Assembly (NCBI RefSeq): GCF_003114855.1
Contig: NZ_BFBB01000002.1
Span: 372,001-436,000, forward strand
Length of the DNA stretch: 64,000 bases
Reading direction: 5' to 3'
Origin: Leptospira ryugenii
Lineage (GTDB): Bacteria > Spirochaetota > Leptospiria > Leptospirales > Leptospiraceae
Shown here: in pieces, positions 29,267 to 38,732 of the stretch
How positions within the stretch are numbered: the first letter of the stretch is position 1
Layout of the letters: every line of letters starts with the position of its first letter
Notes under the pieces: generated by a model
Seen by the model: the letters and a program-made list of their open reading frames with translations, nothing else
Databases searched by the model: none
What the model was told of the DNA's origin: nothing
Translations under genes and position numbers: made by a program

Positions 29267-29671
29267 TTAAGTTGCAATGTACTCCCTACGAACGATCGTT
29301 TTGACACCACCGCGCACATTGTAATCACCTACGACTTTCAAATACATGGGATCAACTGCTTTTACAAGGTCTTCTAGTACCTTGTTTACAACATTCTCAT
29401 GAAAAATTCCAATATTTCGGTAAGCCAGAAAGTATTCTTTTAAGGATTTCAATTCCAAACATTTTTCTCTAGGTATGTATTCGATCATAATCGTTCCAAA
29501 GTCGGGCAAGCCCGTCTTGGGGCAGACGGCAGTGAACTCGGGAATCGTAAATTCTACCTTGTATTCCTCTCCAGCATACACATTCTGAAACCATTCGATT
29601 TTCGGGGTTTCCAATTGGGGTATGTGGTCCTGTCTATCTTCGTATAAAGAATTGGATTTTTTTTCCGACAT
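29267..29671 (-). CDS. queF: NADPH-dependent 7-cyano-7-deazaguanine reductase
   Basis: Reduces preQ0 to preQ1 in queuosine synthesis, the modification of tRNA position 34. The short (single-domain) form, 134 residues. Nucleophile Cys50 in FTAVCPKTGLPD with Asp57 following, and GIFHENVVN supplies the His/Glu pair that binds the substrate. The ATG at 29671 faces the guaA gene divergently across 42 bases. First gene of queF-SemiSWEET-ferredoxin. Confidence 0.95.
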   Translation of the reverse strand: MSEKKSNSLYEDRQDHIPQLETPKIEWFQNVYAGEEYKVEFTIPEFTAVCPKTGLPDFGTIMIEYIPREKCLELKSLKEYFLAYRNIGIFHENVVNKVLEDLVKAVDPMYLKVVGDYNVRGGVKTIVRREYIAT

Positions 29672-29713
29672 TTGTTTACCCCGATATTTGCAAAATTATT
29701 TTGGAATCATCCC

Positions 29714-31525
29714 ATGAAAAGTGATAAAAAAATAGCAGTTGTTGATTTCGGTGGCCAGTATGCGCATTTAATAGCATCGCGTGTTAGAAGGATAGGCGCC
29801 TACACAGAAATCATCAGTAACGAAGAATCAATCGAAACCTACCAATCCTATGCAGGTATCATTCTTTCAGGAGGGCCATCGAGTGTTTACGAATATGGAG
29901 CGCCAACCTTACCAAAGGATTTTTTAGATCTTAAGCTACCTGTTCTAGGTATCTGTTATGGCCACCAACTTCTCATGCAAAAACTAGGAGGATCCGTTGT
30001 TCCATCTCCCAACAAAGAATACGGTCCAGCCACTTTGAAGGTAGATTCCCAAACACAAAGTCTCTTAACAAAAGGTCTTTCTAGAGAATCAATTATGTGG
30101 ATGAGCCATGGAGATGAAGTTGAATCTCTTCCCGAAGGCTTTGAAGTTTTGGGTTCTTCTGCGGATTGCCAATATGCCTTTGTTGCAAATGAGGAGAAAA
30201 AATGGTATGGGATACAATTCCATCCTGAGGTAACACATTCAGTAGAGGGGGAAATCCTCCTCAGAAATTTTGTATCTCTTTGCCAAGTATCCAACACTTG
30301 GAGCATTGACCTTTTCCTAACCGAGGAGATTGAACGATTGCAGAAACAGATTCCCTTAGACCAGAATGTCTTTCTTCTGGTATCTGGAGGGGTCGATTCG
30401 AGCGTCGCCTATCTTTTGTTAGCTAAAGCATTAGGAAAACATCGGGTAAAAGGATTGTTAGTCGATACTGGCTTCATGCGAAAAAATGAAGTCTCAGATC
30501 TAAAAAATCATCTATCTAAGATGGATTTTGATTTGAATGTTTGGGATGCTAGTGAAGAGTTTTATACAAAGTTACGTGGAAAGACGGAACCAGAAGAAAA
30601 ACGCAAAGTGGTGGGAGACCTCTTTATCAAAGTACAAGCTGAGGCGATATCTACATTTCAATTGGACCCAAAGTCCTGGGTATTGGGCCAAGGTACAATT
30701 TATCCAGATACCATAGAATCAGGTGGAACCAAACACTCTCATAAAATCAAAACACACCACAATCGAGTTCCAGCGATTCAGAAAATGATTGAGGAAGGGA
30801 AAGTGGTAGAACCCATTTCCCAGTTGTACAAGGATGAGGTGAGAGATTTGGGTAGACGTTTGGGATTACCAGAGGTCTGGGTGGAGAGACATCCTTTCCC
30901 AGGTCCGGGCCTTGTGGTTCGAATGATTAGTTCTTTGGAAAGCCCGGGCAATGAGATCCTACCCAAAGTGGAATCCTTTCTGAAGTCCATGGGAAGTAAG
31001 CACTCTGCTGGTATCCTTCCCATCCAATCAGTTGGTGTCCAAGGAGACCAAAGGAGTTATGCGCATGCTTGTGTCTTAAATGACCTGAATTTAGACTGGA
31101 AAGCTTATGATTCTGTTTCCATTGCCATTACCAATAAAATCAAAGAAGTGAATCGGGTGGTCTTTATGCCGGGACTTGCCACACTACCAAAAGAATTTTT
31201 TTATACTAAAATAGAACTGGATCGGCATACTTCCGACCTTTTACGAGAAGCAGATTTTCTAGTAAACCAACACCTCTTCACTGCAGGCATCCATCGAGAG
31301 ATTTGGCAAATGCCCGTGGTGCTTGTGCCTGTAGGAAGTAAGGCCAAGACCTATGGCATTGTCTTACGTCCCGTTGAGAGTACAGAAGCAATGACTGCTA
31401 ATTTCTATCCCATGGATCAAAATATACTCAAAGCCATGACAAAGGACTTACATAAACTGTCCGAAATATCCGCAGTCTTTTACGATTTGACCCATAAACC
31501 TCCCGGGACGATTGAATGGGAATGA
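29714..31525 (+). CDS. guaA: GMP synthase (glutamine-hydrolysing)
   Basis: Converts XMP to GMP. Class I glutamine amidotransferase domain: Cys81 in LGICYGHQLLM, His170 and Glu172 in IQFHPEVTHS. ATP pyrophosphatase domain: LLVSGGVDSSVAYLL (224-230 is the loop). The dimerisation domain ends PPGTIEWE. Length is 603 from the chosen ATG, longer than the usual 515-525, with extra residues in the synthetase half. The ATG at 29714 is preferred over a TTG at 29672, which would overlap the divergent queF start. It ends one base before the convergent exported-protein gene. Confidence 0.95.
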   Translation: MKSDKKIAVVDFGGQYAHLIASRVRRIGAYTEIISNEESIETYQSYAGIILSGGPSSVYEYGAPTLPKDFLDLKLPVLGICYGHQLLMQKLGGSVVPSPNKEYGPATLKVDSQTQSLLTKGLSRESIMWMSHGDEVESLPEGFEVLGSSADCQYAFVANEEKKWYGIQFHPEVTHSVEGEILLRNFVSLCQVSNTWSIDLFLTEEIERLQKQIPLDQNVFLLVSGGVDSSVAYLLLAKALGKHRVKGLLVDTGFMRKNEVSDLKNHLSKMDFDLNVWDASEEFYTKLRGKTEPEEKRKVVGDLFIKVQAEAISTFQLDPKSWVLGQGTIYPDTIESGGTKHSHKIKTHHNRVPAIQKMIEEGKVVEPISQLYKDEVRDLGRRLGLPEVWVERHPFPGPGLVVRMISSLESPGNEILPKVESFLKSMGSKHSAGILPIQSVGVQGDQRSYAHACVLNDLNLDWKAYDSVSIAITNKIKEVNRVVFMPGLATLPKEFFYTKIELDRHTSDLLREADFLVNQHLFTAGIHREIWQMPVVLVPVGSKAKTYGIVLRPVESTEAMTANFYPMDQNILKAMTKDLHKLSEISAVFYDLTHKPPGTIEWE

Positions 31526-31526
31526 C

Positions 31527-31949
31527 TTACGGAAGTAAAAAATAAAGGAGTACCATTCCTCCCATTGCAATCTCCGGGAATCTTCGCTCCAGTGCACTTT
31601 TGGGTGGCTCTTCAGTATTTGTTTTCCCATCAACATTCGCTTGGGTTTGGCCACCTTCAGTGCTTTGGTTGGTTTGAGAAGATTTACCAAATAGTCTTTG
31701 AAAGAATCCTGGTTTTGCTTCTGGCTTTGGTTCTTCCCAAACAACGGGTGCAGAAACAATTTGTACTTGGTTTTCTTTGAACGTTTGTTTGGTGCCGTCT
31801 TTGGACTCTACAATGAGATTGCCCGTTTGGTCTTTACTTGTCTTTACATTTTCAAAGACTTGCTTTGTTTTTTTTACCGTCACAGTGTCAGCGAGTAGAG
31901 AGACTGTAGAAAAAACCAGGGTAAGGATAAAGATAGAAAAAGTTCTCAT
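31527..31949 (-). CDS. Small exported membrane-anchored protein, function unknown
   Basis: 140 residues. An N-terminal signal (FSIFILTLVFSTVSLLADT), a Lys/Thr/Val-rich strand segment (VTVKKTKQVFENVKTSKDQ) typical of many leptospiral exported proteins, a low-complexity Gln/Asn/Thr stretch, and a C-terminal hydrophobic segment (MGGMVLLYFLLP). No family recognised. The stop is 1 base from the guaA stop on the other strand. Confidence 0.65.
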   Translation of the reverse strand: MRTFSIFILTLVFSTVSLLADTVTVKKTKQVFENVKTSKDQTGNLIVESKDGTKQTFKENQVQIVSAPVVWEEPKPEAKPGFFQRLFGKSSQTNQSTEGGQTQANVDGKTNTEEPPKSALERRFPEIAMGGMVLLYFLLP

Positions 31950-32040
31950 AAGTCAAGGTCAGGGTCCATAGCTTCCTTTCCAACCGAAATCTAGAATTCA
32001 ATTGTTACATTCCCATGAAATTCGTAAAATTAGAATCCAT

Positions 32041-32068
32041 TTGACAGTGCGGTCCCTTTTTTTAGCCT
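32041..32068 (+). promoter_or_regulatory. Candidate promoter of the tRNA-Cys gene
   Basis: A perfect -35 TTGACA at 32041-32046 and a weak -10 TAGCCT at 32063-32068, 16 bases apart. Transcription would start near 32075, ten bases before the tRNA. Confidence 0.5.
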
Positions 32069-32084
32069 ATCCAAAGTACGCAAT

Positions 32085-32155
<71 letters not shown>

Positions 32156-32180
32156 CGGGGTGTGGAATAGTTGAATTCCC

Positions 32181-32210
32181 TTGACTGTATACCTTCCCGA
32201 ACCATTGTAA
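32181..32210 (+). promoter_or_regulatory. Candidate separate promoter of the tRNA-Leu gene
   Basis: TTGACT at 32181-32186 with a weak -10-like TTGTAA at 32205-32210, an 18-base spacer, and a start about 6 bases before the tRNA. The tRNAs could also be co-transcribed. Confidence 0.4.
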
Positions 32211-32221
32211 CCCTAAAGCTT

Positions 32222-32305
32222 GCCTGGATGGTGGAACTGGTAGACACACAGGACTTAAAATCCTGTGGGAGTAATCCCGTGCGGGTTCGATTCCCGCTCC
32301 AGGTA
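32222..32305 (+). tRNA. tRNA-Leu (anticodon TAA)
   Basis: 84 bases, with the long variable arm (GGGAGTAATCCC) of a class II tRNA. Acceptor stem GCCTGGA with TCCAGGT (last pair G-U); anticodon stem CAGGA/TCCTG; anticodon TAA at 32256-32258; T arm CGGGTTCGATTCCCG. CCA is not encoded. Confidence 0.97.
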
Positions 32306-32327
32306 CATAATGGATGCATCCATCCGC

Positions 32328-34205
32328 TTAATCACAATTAGGTTTTATCTGAAGTTCAGGGAGCTGTATGGATTGGTTTCCTTTGGCAGGGAAATAGGCA
32401 ATTCCCAAATCATAGAATTTTAAGTCCTCATTCTTAATTTTTGGTAAGGCGATTGCAAAGCTTTCTTGCCAAGGGTCCAGAGAAAATTCTCTAGTATCGA
32501 TGATTTCTTCCCCATGGGCTTGGAACCGCTGGTCTTGGTCAAAGGCATCCCTTTGCCTAAGTTCTATTCGTACCTTCTCAGGGTAAGGTACCAATGGTTC
32601 CTTTTCTCTGCGGAGTAAACGAAATCGAATGGGTTCTTCCCTGAATCCGAATCTCTTTTTGAAATTGCGAGATTGGTTTAAACATCCTTCCAATTTAAAA
32701 TAGAAAAAAGGTTCTTTTTCTAAGTTTACACGTACACTTTGTCCTCTCAAAGTAGACTGAGCAAGAGGGAATAGGAAATTTTTTGCATCTCTAGTTCTAT
32801 GGATAAAGATGTCTGCAATCGGTGTTTTGTTTGCGAAGTATAGGTAGCCAAGTGAAAAAAACACTGGCAAAAGTAGGAACATAAGCATTTTGCGGATCCC
32901 GCTGTTTGAAGGAGTATATTTCCCTCCCATTAGTCCTACCAAAGCAAAAAATGGTAAAGTTACTTCATCATCTAACAAATAACATTGGAAAAATCCTGAA
33001 ATGTATATGATTGGAATCCCTATTGCCCTAATGTCAAGTTTATAACCTTTTAGTGCTGTTTGAATGGCTCGGAAATAAAAGGATAAAAAAAGAAAGGCAG
33101 AGAATACTCCGCCAATGACAAAAAAATGTAGAAGATCATTATGTGCATGTCCTTTCGGTGTAATGAAAATCTCATAATACAAGTAAGGTGCGCTTTCGAT
33201 CATTGTATCAAAACGATTCTCAAATGCGAGTGTGTAGTTTCCAGCACCTATCCCCCAAGGAAATCCTTCCGATAGTAGCGAGGCATTTGCCTTGTGGATC
33301 CATATTCTCTGATTTTCCAAGGTCTGTTTTTCAAAGAGCTGGGAAATACTCCGACGAAAGAGCCAATTGGTTTGGTAAAGCAAACAAAGACTCCCCAAAA
33401 ATGCGAAGGCAGCGAATGCTAAAGTAAGGATTGTTTTTTTCTGCGGTCGAATCGAGAAAAAGCGATCCCCAAAAAAGACAAGTAATGAGAGAAAGCCACC
33501 TAACCATATGGATCTGCTTTGGTTAAGAAGTAAAAGAAATAAACCCAATATACAAATGACAAATAAGGCTAGGAGTTTCCAATGAAACCGATCTTTGTTT
33601 CGTCTATTTGTCCTAACGAGAATGAGCATTTTATAAGGAACAATGGGCAAAAAAAGAGCGAGCAGCCCTCCGTAGGTCAGATGGGTGTTTTGGAATCCAA
33701 TGGGCAAAAAGAATGCTTGGGACAATACATATCCGATCAGGTGTGGAAGCCGTCTGCCCTCAACATACTGAAAACCATCCATCACAAAGCTAGAGAGCCT
33801 ATAAGGGAAAAATACTGATACCAAACCTAATCCGACAAGTAAACAGGCTGTCACTAGCAACCAATTGTAGATTTTATGTTTGTACCTTCGGTTTAACAAA
33901 ATGATCGGTAGAAAGATGAGTACCATCCATACATCAAATATCTCTGAGGTTTTGATCTGCCGAATGTTGCCCATACCCCCCAAATCAAAGCGAATGAAAT
34001 GGGGAAGGAGGAGTGAGGCATAGAATAAGAGCAAAAGAAAGAAAAAGGGATGAGCCTTTAGAGAAGCCAAGTCTAGTTTTGGTAGAGAACAAAGGATAGA
34101 CAGAACGGCAAAGAATTGTGAGACTGTAATGGAAAAGGGTAGGCTCAACAAAAAGCAAACAAAACAAGCATAGCTTAGTTTTAAGAGCGAAATTTGGGTC
34201 ACCAT
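32328..34205 (-). CDS. O-antigen-ligase/polymerase-family membrane protein
   Basis: 625 residues with about ten to twelve membrane helices, such as LSYACFVCFLLSLPF and LLALFVICILGLFLLLLNQS. The conserved region of O-antigen ligases and Wzy-type polymerases is present: QSRSIWLGGFLS, EGFPWGIGAGNYTLAFE and the loop KGHAHNDLLHFFVIGG with His. The C-terminal 180 residues form a hydrophilic domain. It would act in the inner membrane, joining or polymerising surface polysaccharide. The start ATG at 34205 is preferred over TTG at 34247, since the extension would lie inside the divergent glycosyltransferase gene. It forms a polysaccharide set with the divergent genes. Confidence 0.85.
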   Translation of the reverse strand: MVTQISLLKLSYACFVCFLLSLPFSITVSQFFAVLSILCSLPKLDLASLKAHPFFFLLLLFYASLLLPHFIRFDLGGMGNIRQIKTSEIFDVWMVLIFLPIILLNRRYKHKIYNWLLVTACLLVGLGLVSVFFPYRLSSFVMDGFQYVEGRRLPHLIGYVLSQAFFLPIGFQNTHLTYGGLLALFLPIVPYKMLILVRTNRRNKDRFHWKLLALFVICILGLFLLLLNQSRSIWLGGFLSLLVFFGDRFFSIRPQKKTILTLAFAAFAFLGSLCLLYQTNWLFRRSISQLFEKQTLENQRIWIHKANASLLSEGFPWGIGAGNYTLAFENRFDTMIESAPYLYYEIFITPKGHAHNDLLHFFVIGGVFSAFLFLSFYFRAIQTALKGYKLDIRAIGIPIIYISGFFQCYLLDDEVTLPFFALVGLMGGKYTPSNSGIRKMLMFLLLPVFFSLGYLYFANKTPIADIFIHRTRDAKNFLFPLAQSTLRGQSVRVNLEKEPFFYFKLEGCLNQSRNFKKRFGFREEPIRFRLLRREKEPLVPYPEKVRIELRQRDAFDQDQRFQAHGEEIIDTREFSLDPWQESFAIALPKIKNEDLKFYDLGIAYFPAKGNQSIQLPELQIKPNCD

Positions 34206-34235
34206 TGGAAACAAAGAAATCCCGAGTCTTTCAAA

Positions 34236-35060
34236 GTGTCTAGCCAAGGTTCAAAAAAAATATCGGTTGCGATCATTACATTCAATGAAGAACGGAACAT
34301 CAAAGATTGCATAGAATCTGTGCTTCCCTTCGCAGATGAAGTGGTGGTATTAGATTCTTACAGCCAAGACCGCACCGAGGATATTGCGAAGTCATTTCCT
34401 ATCGTTCGTTTCTACCAAAATCCGTTCTACGGCCACGTAGAACAAAAAAACAAAGCCATAGAGCTCTGCCAAAATGATTGGATTCTCTCTTTGGATGCGG
34501 ATGAGCGCGTGGATATGGATCTAAAAACGGAGATCCTTAGGTTCCAAAATACGACTCTCAAAGAAGGTACGCAAGGCTTCGAAATGGCAAGGCTTACCTA
34601 TCATTTGGGACGTTGGATCAAACACAGTGGTTGGTACCCCCAACGGAGGTACCGGCTCTTCCTGAAACAAAAAGCAAAGTGGGTAGGAGAGAACCCACAC
34701 GATTACATTGCCATAGAAAATCCCCAAGCAGGCCAAAGGATGAAGGGAAATATCCTCCATTACAGCTTTCTGGATTTTTCGCACCAAATCAATACGATCA
34801 ATCAGTTCTCTTCCATAGTAGCCTTTGCAAGGAAAGAAAAAGGCCACTCATTTTCTCTAACAAAGTCCCTTTTAAAACCGTTTGGTAAATTCATTGAAAT
34901 ATATTTTTTTAAATTGGGTTTTTTAGATGGGATTCCTGGGCTTTTCATTGCCCTTTCCTCTTCTTTCTCTACCTTTCTCAAATATGCAAAACTCTATGAA
35001 TTGGATTTAAAGGTGATCGAAAGACCGTCTAACATAAGAAAGGACTATGGGAAAAAATAA
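34236..35060 (+). CDS. Family 2 glycosyltransferase (LPS/surface glycan)
   Basis: About 274 residues. GT-A fold: KKISVAIITFNEERNIKDCIES at the N-terminus, VVVLDSYSQDRTEDIAK, and the metal-binding DxD in LSLDADERVD. Resembles the WaaE/KdtX-like glucosyltransferases of LPS core synthesis. The GTG at 34236 leaves a typical short lead before the first strand and keeps the gene clear of the divergent ligase ATG; a TTG at 34194 with AAGAG upstream is the alternative and would overlap it by 12 bases. The end overlaps the next gene by 14 bases. Confidence 0.82.
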   Translation: MSSQGSKKISVAIITFNEERNIKDCIESVLPFADEVVVLDSYSQDRTEDIAKSFPIVRFYQNPFYGHVEQKNKAIELCQNDWILSLDADERVDMDLKTEILRFQNTTLKEGTQGFEMARLTYHLGRWIKHSGWYPQRRYRLFLKQKAKWVGENPHDYIAIENPQAGQRMKGNILHYSFLDFSHQINTINQFSSIVAFARKEKGHSFSLTKSLLKPFGKFIEIYFFKLGFLDGIPGLFIALSSSFSTFLKYAKLYELDLKVIERPSNIRKDYGKK

Positions 35061-35787
35061 GAAAAACTTTTTCTCTCGACTTTTGGGCTTTTTCAAAAGA
35101 AGGAAAGTATCCTCAGGAAACGGCGATGAAAACAAAATCAGAAAGCAGAATTTCCTGAGCGAATGGAACCTTGCCTCTCAAAAGATAAAGTCTCTTCTCC
35201 CATTATTATTTGCACCCATTGGTTTCATTTGGGAATCAAAGTCTTTGAAGGTAAGTAAAACAAACCAAAACCTATTTAAATTAGAAGGTAAGACCTTTCA
35301 ATTTTTATTGGTCACTGGCTCCTCAATTCAAAAAAATTCGGATGGGAACTACACAGGTATCATCATCGATGAGAAAGGCAAGTTCCACCGCGCCATTCAA
35401 TCGGAAATCAAAACAGCGGAGGAACTTTTCCAAAAGTTGGAACTTCCCTTTCCCGAAGTGGATTCTCAAGTAGGTGAAAGTTGGAAGGCAATCCTACAAT
35501 GGGAGAGGTTTTGGCAGGCACAACTCTTGGCAAAACTCAGACCAAATGTAATTGCCATTCTCTCTCTTTTATTAGGCGAAGAGTTTAAAAAGTTTCTTGT
35601 TCTCACTACTTCCGAAAGGCAATTAGAACTGGTTCGTGATGAATTATTTTATTTAAACCTAGGAAAAGTGGGTCAGGCCTATTCACCTCACTCTAAAAAT
35701 TTTCACTACTATGAGTTTGGGACCGCCTTGCAGGAATTCAACCAGAGGATATTGGAAGTTACCGAGAAAAGGAAACAAAGTATATGA
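35047..35787 (+). CDS. Protein of unknown function in the LPS gene set
   Basis: 246 residues with a very basic start ([21 protein letters not shown]), no signal peptide and no clear membrane helix. It has a mixed alpha/beta composition with segments such as [26 protein letters not shown] and [35 protein letters not shown] (shown in part). It is co-translated with the glycosyltransferase before it and gmhA after it (ATGA at 35784), so a role in heptose/LPS synthesis is a fair guess only. Confidence 0.7.
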   Translation: MGKNKKNFFSRLLGFFKRRKVSSGNGDENKIRKQNFLSEWNLASQKIKSLLPLLFAPIGFIWESKSLKVSKTNQNLFKLEGKTFQFLLVTGSSIQKNSDGNYTGIIIDEKGKFHRAIQSEIKTAEELFQKLELPFPEVDSQVGESWKAILQWERFWQAQLLAKLRPNVIAILSLLLGEEFKKFLVLTTSERQLELVRDELFYLNLGKVGQAYSPHSKNFHYYEFGTALQEFNQRILEVTEKRKQSI

Positions 35788-36371
35788 AGTACCAAAGTTT
35801 AATCAAATCTACGATTCTTGATTCTATAGAAACCAAACAAAAAGTACTCGAGTCAAACCGAGAACACATTGAAAAAGCTGCCCTTCTTTGTATCGAAACA
35901 TTACAGAAAGGCGGAACGCTTTATTTTTGTGGAAATGGTGGTTCTAGCTCAGATGCTTCCCACATCGCCGCAGAATTGGTAGTTCGTTATAAGGGCGGAA
36001 ATGAGAGAAAGGCCTTGCCAGCCATTGCTCTCAATGCAGACTCAGGCGTTCTCACTGCCTGTGGAAATGATTATGGATATGAACATGTTTTTAGAAGGCA
36101 GGTGGAAGCCTTTGGGAAACCGGGTGATCTTTTTTTTGGGATCACCACCTCGGGAAACTCAGCCAATATCATTTTAGCCCTAGAAGAGGCAAAGAAGATT
36201 GGTCTAAAAAGCATACTGCTGTTAGGTGGAACAGGTGGCAAATTGAAAGGAGAGGCTGAGGTTGAGATTATTGTTCCTTCAAACGTTACAGCACGCATCC
36301 AGGAATCACATATCATGATTGGTCACATCATCTGCAGTATCATTGAAAAGGATTTATTTGGACTCGACTAA
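35784..36371 (+). CDS. gmhA: Phosphoheptose isomerase
   Basis: SIS-domain enzyme that converts sedoheptulose 7-phosphate to D-glycero-D-manno-heptose 7-phosphate, the first step of ADP-heptose synthesis. Motifs: [32 protein letters not shown] and [17 protein letters not shown] with the catalytic Glu and His. 195 residues, normal. The kinase and nucleotidyltransferase of the same pathway are at 61395-62899. It overlaps its neighbours on both sides. Confidence 0.95.
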   Translation: MKYQSLIKSTILDSIETKQKVLESNREHIEKAALLCIETLQKGGTLYFCGNGGSSSDASHIAAELVVRYKGGNERKALPAIALNADSGVLTACGNDYGYEHVFRRQVEAFGKPGDLFFGITTSGNSANIILALEEAKKIGLKSILLLGGTGGKLKGEAEVEIIVPSNVTARIQESHIMIGHIICSIIEKDLFGLD

Positions 36372-37128
36372 ATCCATTCCATTAGTAGAAATCCAAGGAG
36401 CCAATCTTGTCTCGGAAAAAGGGGACAAAATCTGGAACTCCTTCTCTTTTCGGTTGGAATCACAAAGTATCCATGCCCTCATCGGACAATCAGGTTCAGG
36501 AAAGAGCACATTCGCCTATTCTTTGTTTGGTGTGATCCCACAAAAGTGCAACCTTACCTACCAGATATGGAATGTTTTAGGCAATCAATTTGAGGAAAAA
36601 AGAAGCGCCAAACACCAAATGTTTTTGGTTCCCCAAAACCCAAATCTTGCTTTCCATCCCTATTTGAGTTTAGAATCCCAAATGAAATCCTTTTATAGGT
36701 TTTCATTGGGAAGAAAGTACGACCCTAAGGAGCTGGAAAATCTATGGGAGTCCCTAGGTCTTTTGGGAGTGGCCCAAAAATCAAAGGAGACACCCCATTC
36801 TCTCTCGGGTGGGGAAAAGCAGAGAATCCTTCTATCATTGGCTTTACTGGCTGATGCCCAAATACTCGTTTTGGATGAACCGACTACAGGGCTAGACTCG
36901 GAATCGGAGTCTTGGGTGTTAAATCGAATCTATGAATTTTCAAAAAAAAAGGACAAGGCAGTCATTTTTGTCAGCCATGACCTGAGGATTGTGGAAAGTC
37001 TAGCAAGTCATATTACGATAATGAAAGAAGGGCATGTGGAAGAATTCCAAACAATTAAAGAACGTAGCTGGATACCGAGTTCTGACTATGGCAAAATCCT
37101 ATATGAGGCGTATGCATTCTTTCAATAG
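36358..37128 (+). CDS. Orphan ABC transporter ATPase
   Basis: About 256 residues. A single full nucleotide-binding domain: Walker [15 protein letters not shown] loop region [12 protein letters not shown], signature [14 protein letters not shown], Walker [13 protein letters not shown], switch His in FVSHDLRIV. The signature and sequence resemble oligopeptide/nickel importer ATPases (DppD-like), but no permease or binding protein is nearby. The TTG at 36358 with AAGGA upstream is preferred over a TTG at 36319; either overlaps gmhA. Confidence 0.85.
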   Translation: MDSTKSIPLVEIQGANLVSEKGDKIWNSFSFRLESQSIHALIGQSGSGKSTFAYSLFGVIPQKCNLTYQIWNVLGNQFEEKRSAKHQMFLVPQNPNLAFHPYLSLESQMKSFYRFSLGRKYDPKELENLWESLGLLGVAQKSKETPHSLSGGEKQRILLSLALLADAQILVLDEPTTGLDSESESWVLNRIYEFSKKKDKAVIFVSHDLRIVESLASHITIMKEGHVEEFQTIKERSWIPSSDYGKILYEAYAFFQ

Positions 37129-38575
37129 ATTCATTCTAGTTCTATTTGTATGTTTGAGCCTTAGGCCTATCTATTCCGAAGAAAACCTAGAAATCAAAGA
37201 GACAATTAGCAGCCAATACCCCGATATCAAAATTGTTTGTAAGGCGAGAAACTATTCCCCAGATAAGTCAGAAGAAATCCTACTTTCAGAAGGGGTAGGC
37301 CCTGAAAAAAAAATCATTTCTAAGTTTCAGATCTTAGAGCACAAAAATCCAGATCCTTTAGAAGTCTACCTATCGTTGCCAAGTTACCAGAATTGGGAGG
37401 AGAAAAAATGGCTCCTATCATTTGCTCATAACATTGCTTTGGTGCTCGAAAGAAGTAAGGGACAGTTTTTTCTGAATATCCAATCTGATGAAAAATTCAT
37501 CCTTTATGAAGGCATTCCATCGCAAAAGATAAATCCATCCTTTTCCCTTCCCAAAGAAGAACCATCCAAACAGCCAATCCGTTCTTGGGAAAAGCTACTC
37601 TCTCGTGTAGAAAGCAATGGAAATAAAAACCAAGTCTTTATTGTTGTATCATTCCATACTGACTGGGAAGATAAATTTAAAATCTCAGATTTCGCAAGGA
37701 AGGTCCAAGACAAAAAAATTTCCTTTTTAGTTCTTGGGCCTAATGAACTCGAAACTACAAAGTTAGCAAGTTATGCGAATGGAACCTTTTTCTCGATCTC
37801 ATCCAAAGAAGGCATAGCAAATCTATTTAAAGAATTGAGCGTCTTATCTCTTCCTTTACTCGATATTCATTACCAATCGCAATTAGGTTTTTCCAAATGG
37901 TCGGATGCGGCTGTAAAAGGGGAGATTGTTTGGCAGGACGGTAAAGTATTTGAATATTCTTACCAACTTTCTTGGTGGCGTGCACTCTATGAATTGATGA
38001 TAGATCCTTTTGTCTTTTTTCCTATACTTTTCTTTTTTATTATCCTCTGCTTCTCCATTCTCTATTATCTGAGAGGATTCGATCCTATTACAAGCGTAGC
38101 GGAAAGCCCATCTACCCAAACAATAAACAGGGAAAAAAGAGCAAAAGAATTTCGCTCCCCACAAAGGGAACAAGAAAGAACCATATACGAACAGGTATAT
38201 GGCGAAGTCTCCGAAAAGGCCAAAGAAAATGAAATGGTCCAACAAATCCTGGAAAAGGAAGAACTGATGGGTAATGAATACCATGTTGCTTTTTTGGTTC
38301 TTAAAGAAGGTAATCATTCTGGTGAACGATTCCAGGTACAAAAGGAAGAAATCTTTTTGGGACGAAATGACACGAATGATATTGTGGTGAATGATCCCTA
38401 TGTGGAAGGAAAACATGCGAAGATCAGGCGAATCCGAGGCCGACTTGTGCTTTTTGACTGTGCAAGCGAAGAGGGAGTTTTTTTGAATGGGAGAAAGTTA
38501 CTGCGTCCCAAGCCCCTCCACGACCTAGATGAAATTCGGATAGGCAAAACAAATCTTGTGTTCCGTGCTCGGTAA
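37112..38575 (+). CDS. FHA-domain membrane protein with a vWA-like exported domain
   Basis: 487 residues from the ATG at 37112 (GAGG just upstream). Signal peptide FILVLFVCLSLRPIYS. A large outer domain with a vWA-like look (VFIVVSFHTDWEDKFK, KISFLVLGPNELETTKLASYAN), one membrane helix near residue 300 (FVFFPILFFFIILCFSILYYL), and a C-terminal cytoplasmic FHA domain with EIFLGRNDTNDIVVNDPYVEG, KHAKI and GVFLNGRKL. FHA domains bind phosphothreonine, so the protein likely connects an outer event to a kinase or partner inside. The vWA call is by appearance. Confidence 0.78.
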   Translation: MHSFNRFILVLFVCLSLRPIYSEENLEIKETISSQYPDIKIVCKARNYSPDKSEEILLSEGVGPEKKIISKFQILEHKNPDPLEVYLSLPSYQNWEEKKWLLSFAHNIALVLERSKGQFFLNIQSDEKFILYEGIPSQKINPSFSLPKEEPSKQPIRSWEKLLSRVESNGNKNQVFIVVSFHTDWEDKFKISDFARKVQDKKISFLVLGPNELETTKLASYANGTFFSISSKEGIANLFKELSVLSLPLLDIHYQSQLGFSKWSDAAVKGEIVWQDGKVFEYSYQLSWWRALYELMIDPFVFFPILFFFIILCFSILYYLRGFDPITSVAESPSTQTINREKRAKEFRSPQREQERTIYEQVYGEVSEKAKENEMVQQILEKEELMGNEYHVAFLVLKEGNHSGERFQVQKEEIFLGRNDTNDIVVNDPYVEGKHAKIRRIRGRLVLFDCASEEGVFLNGRKLLRPKPLHDLDEIRIGKTNLVFRAR

Positions 38576-38732
38576 AGCCATTGAGCGCTACTCATCACTA
38601 GAAGTCGCAGTCTAAGCTAAAAGAGGGATACATCCAGTCCGTATCGAATCTGAAAAGCCAATTTCTTTTTTCTCAAATTCTCTGGACGAGTACCCCCTTT
38701 TGTAAGGTATGACTAAGGTGAGGGAGATTCCA

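Noticed and set aside
29672..29713. Longer GuaA starting at TTG 29672
   Set aside because: Would overlap the queF start on the other strand; the ATG at 29714 begins the family's normal N-terminus.
38576..38732. Leucine leader peptide or T-box before leuC
   Set aside because: No run of Leu codons, no T-box motif, no terminator/antiterminator pair seen.
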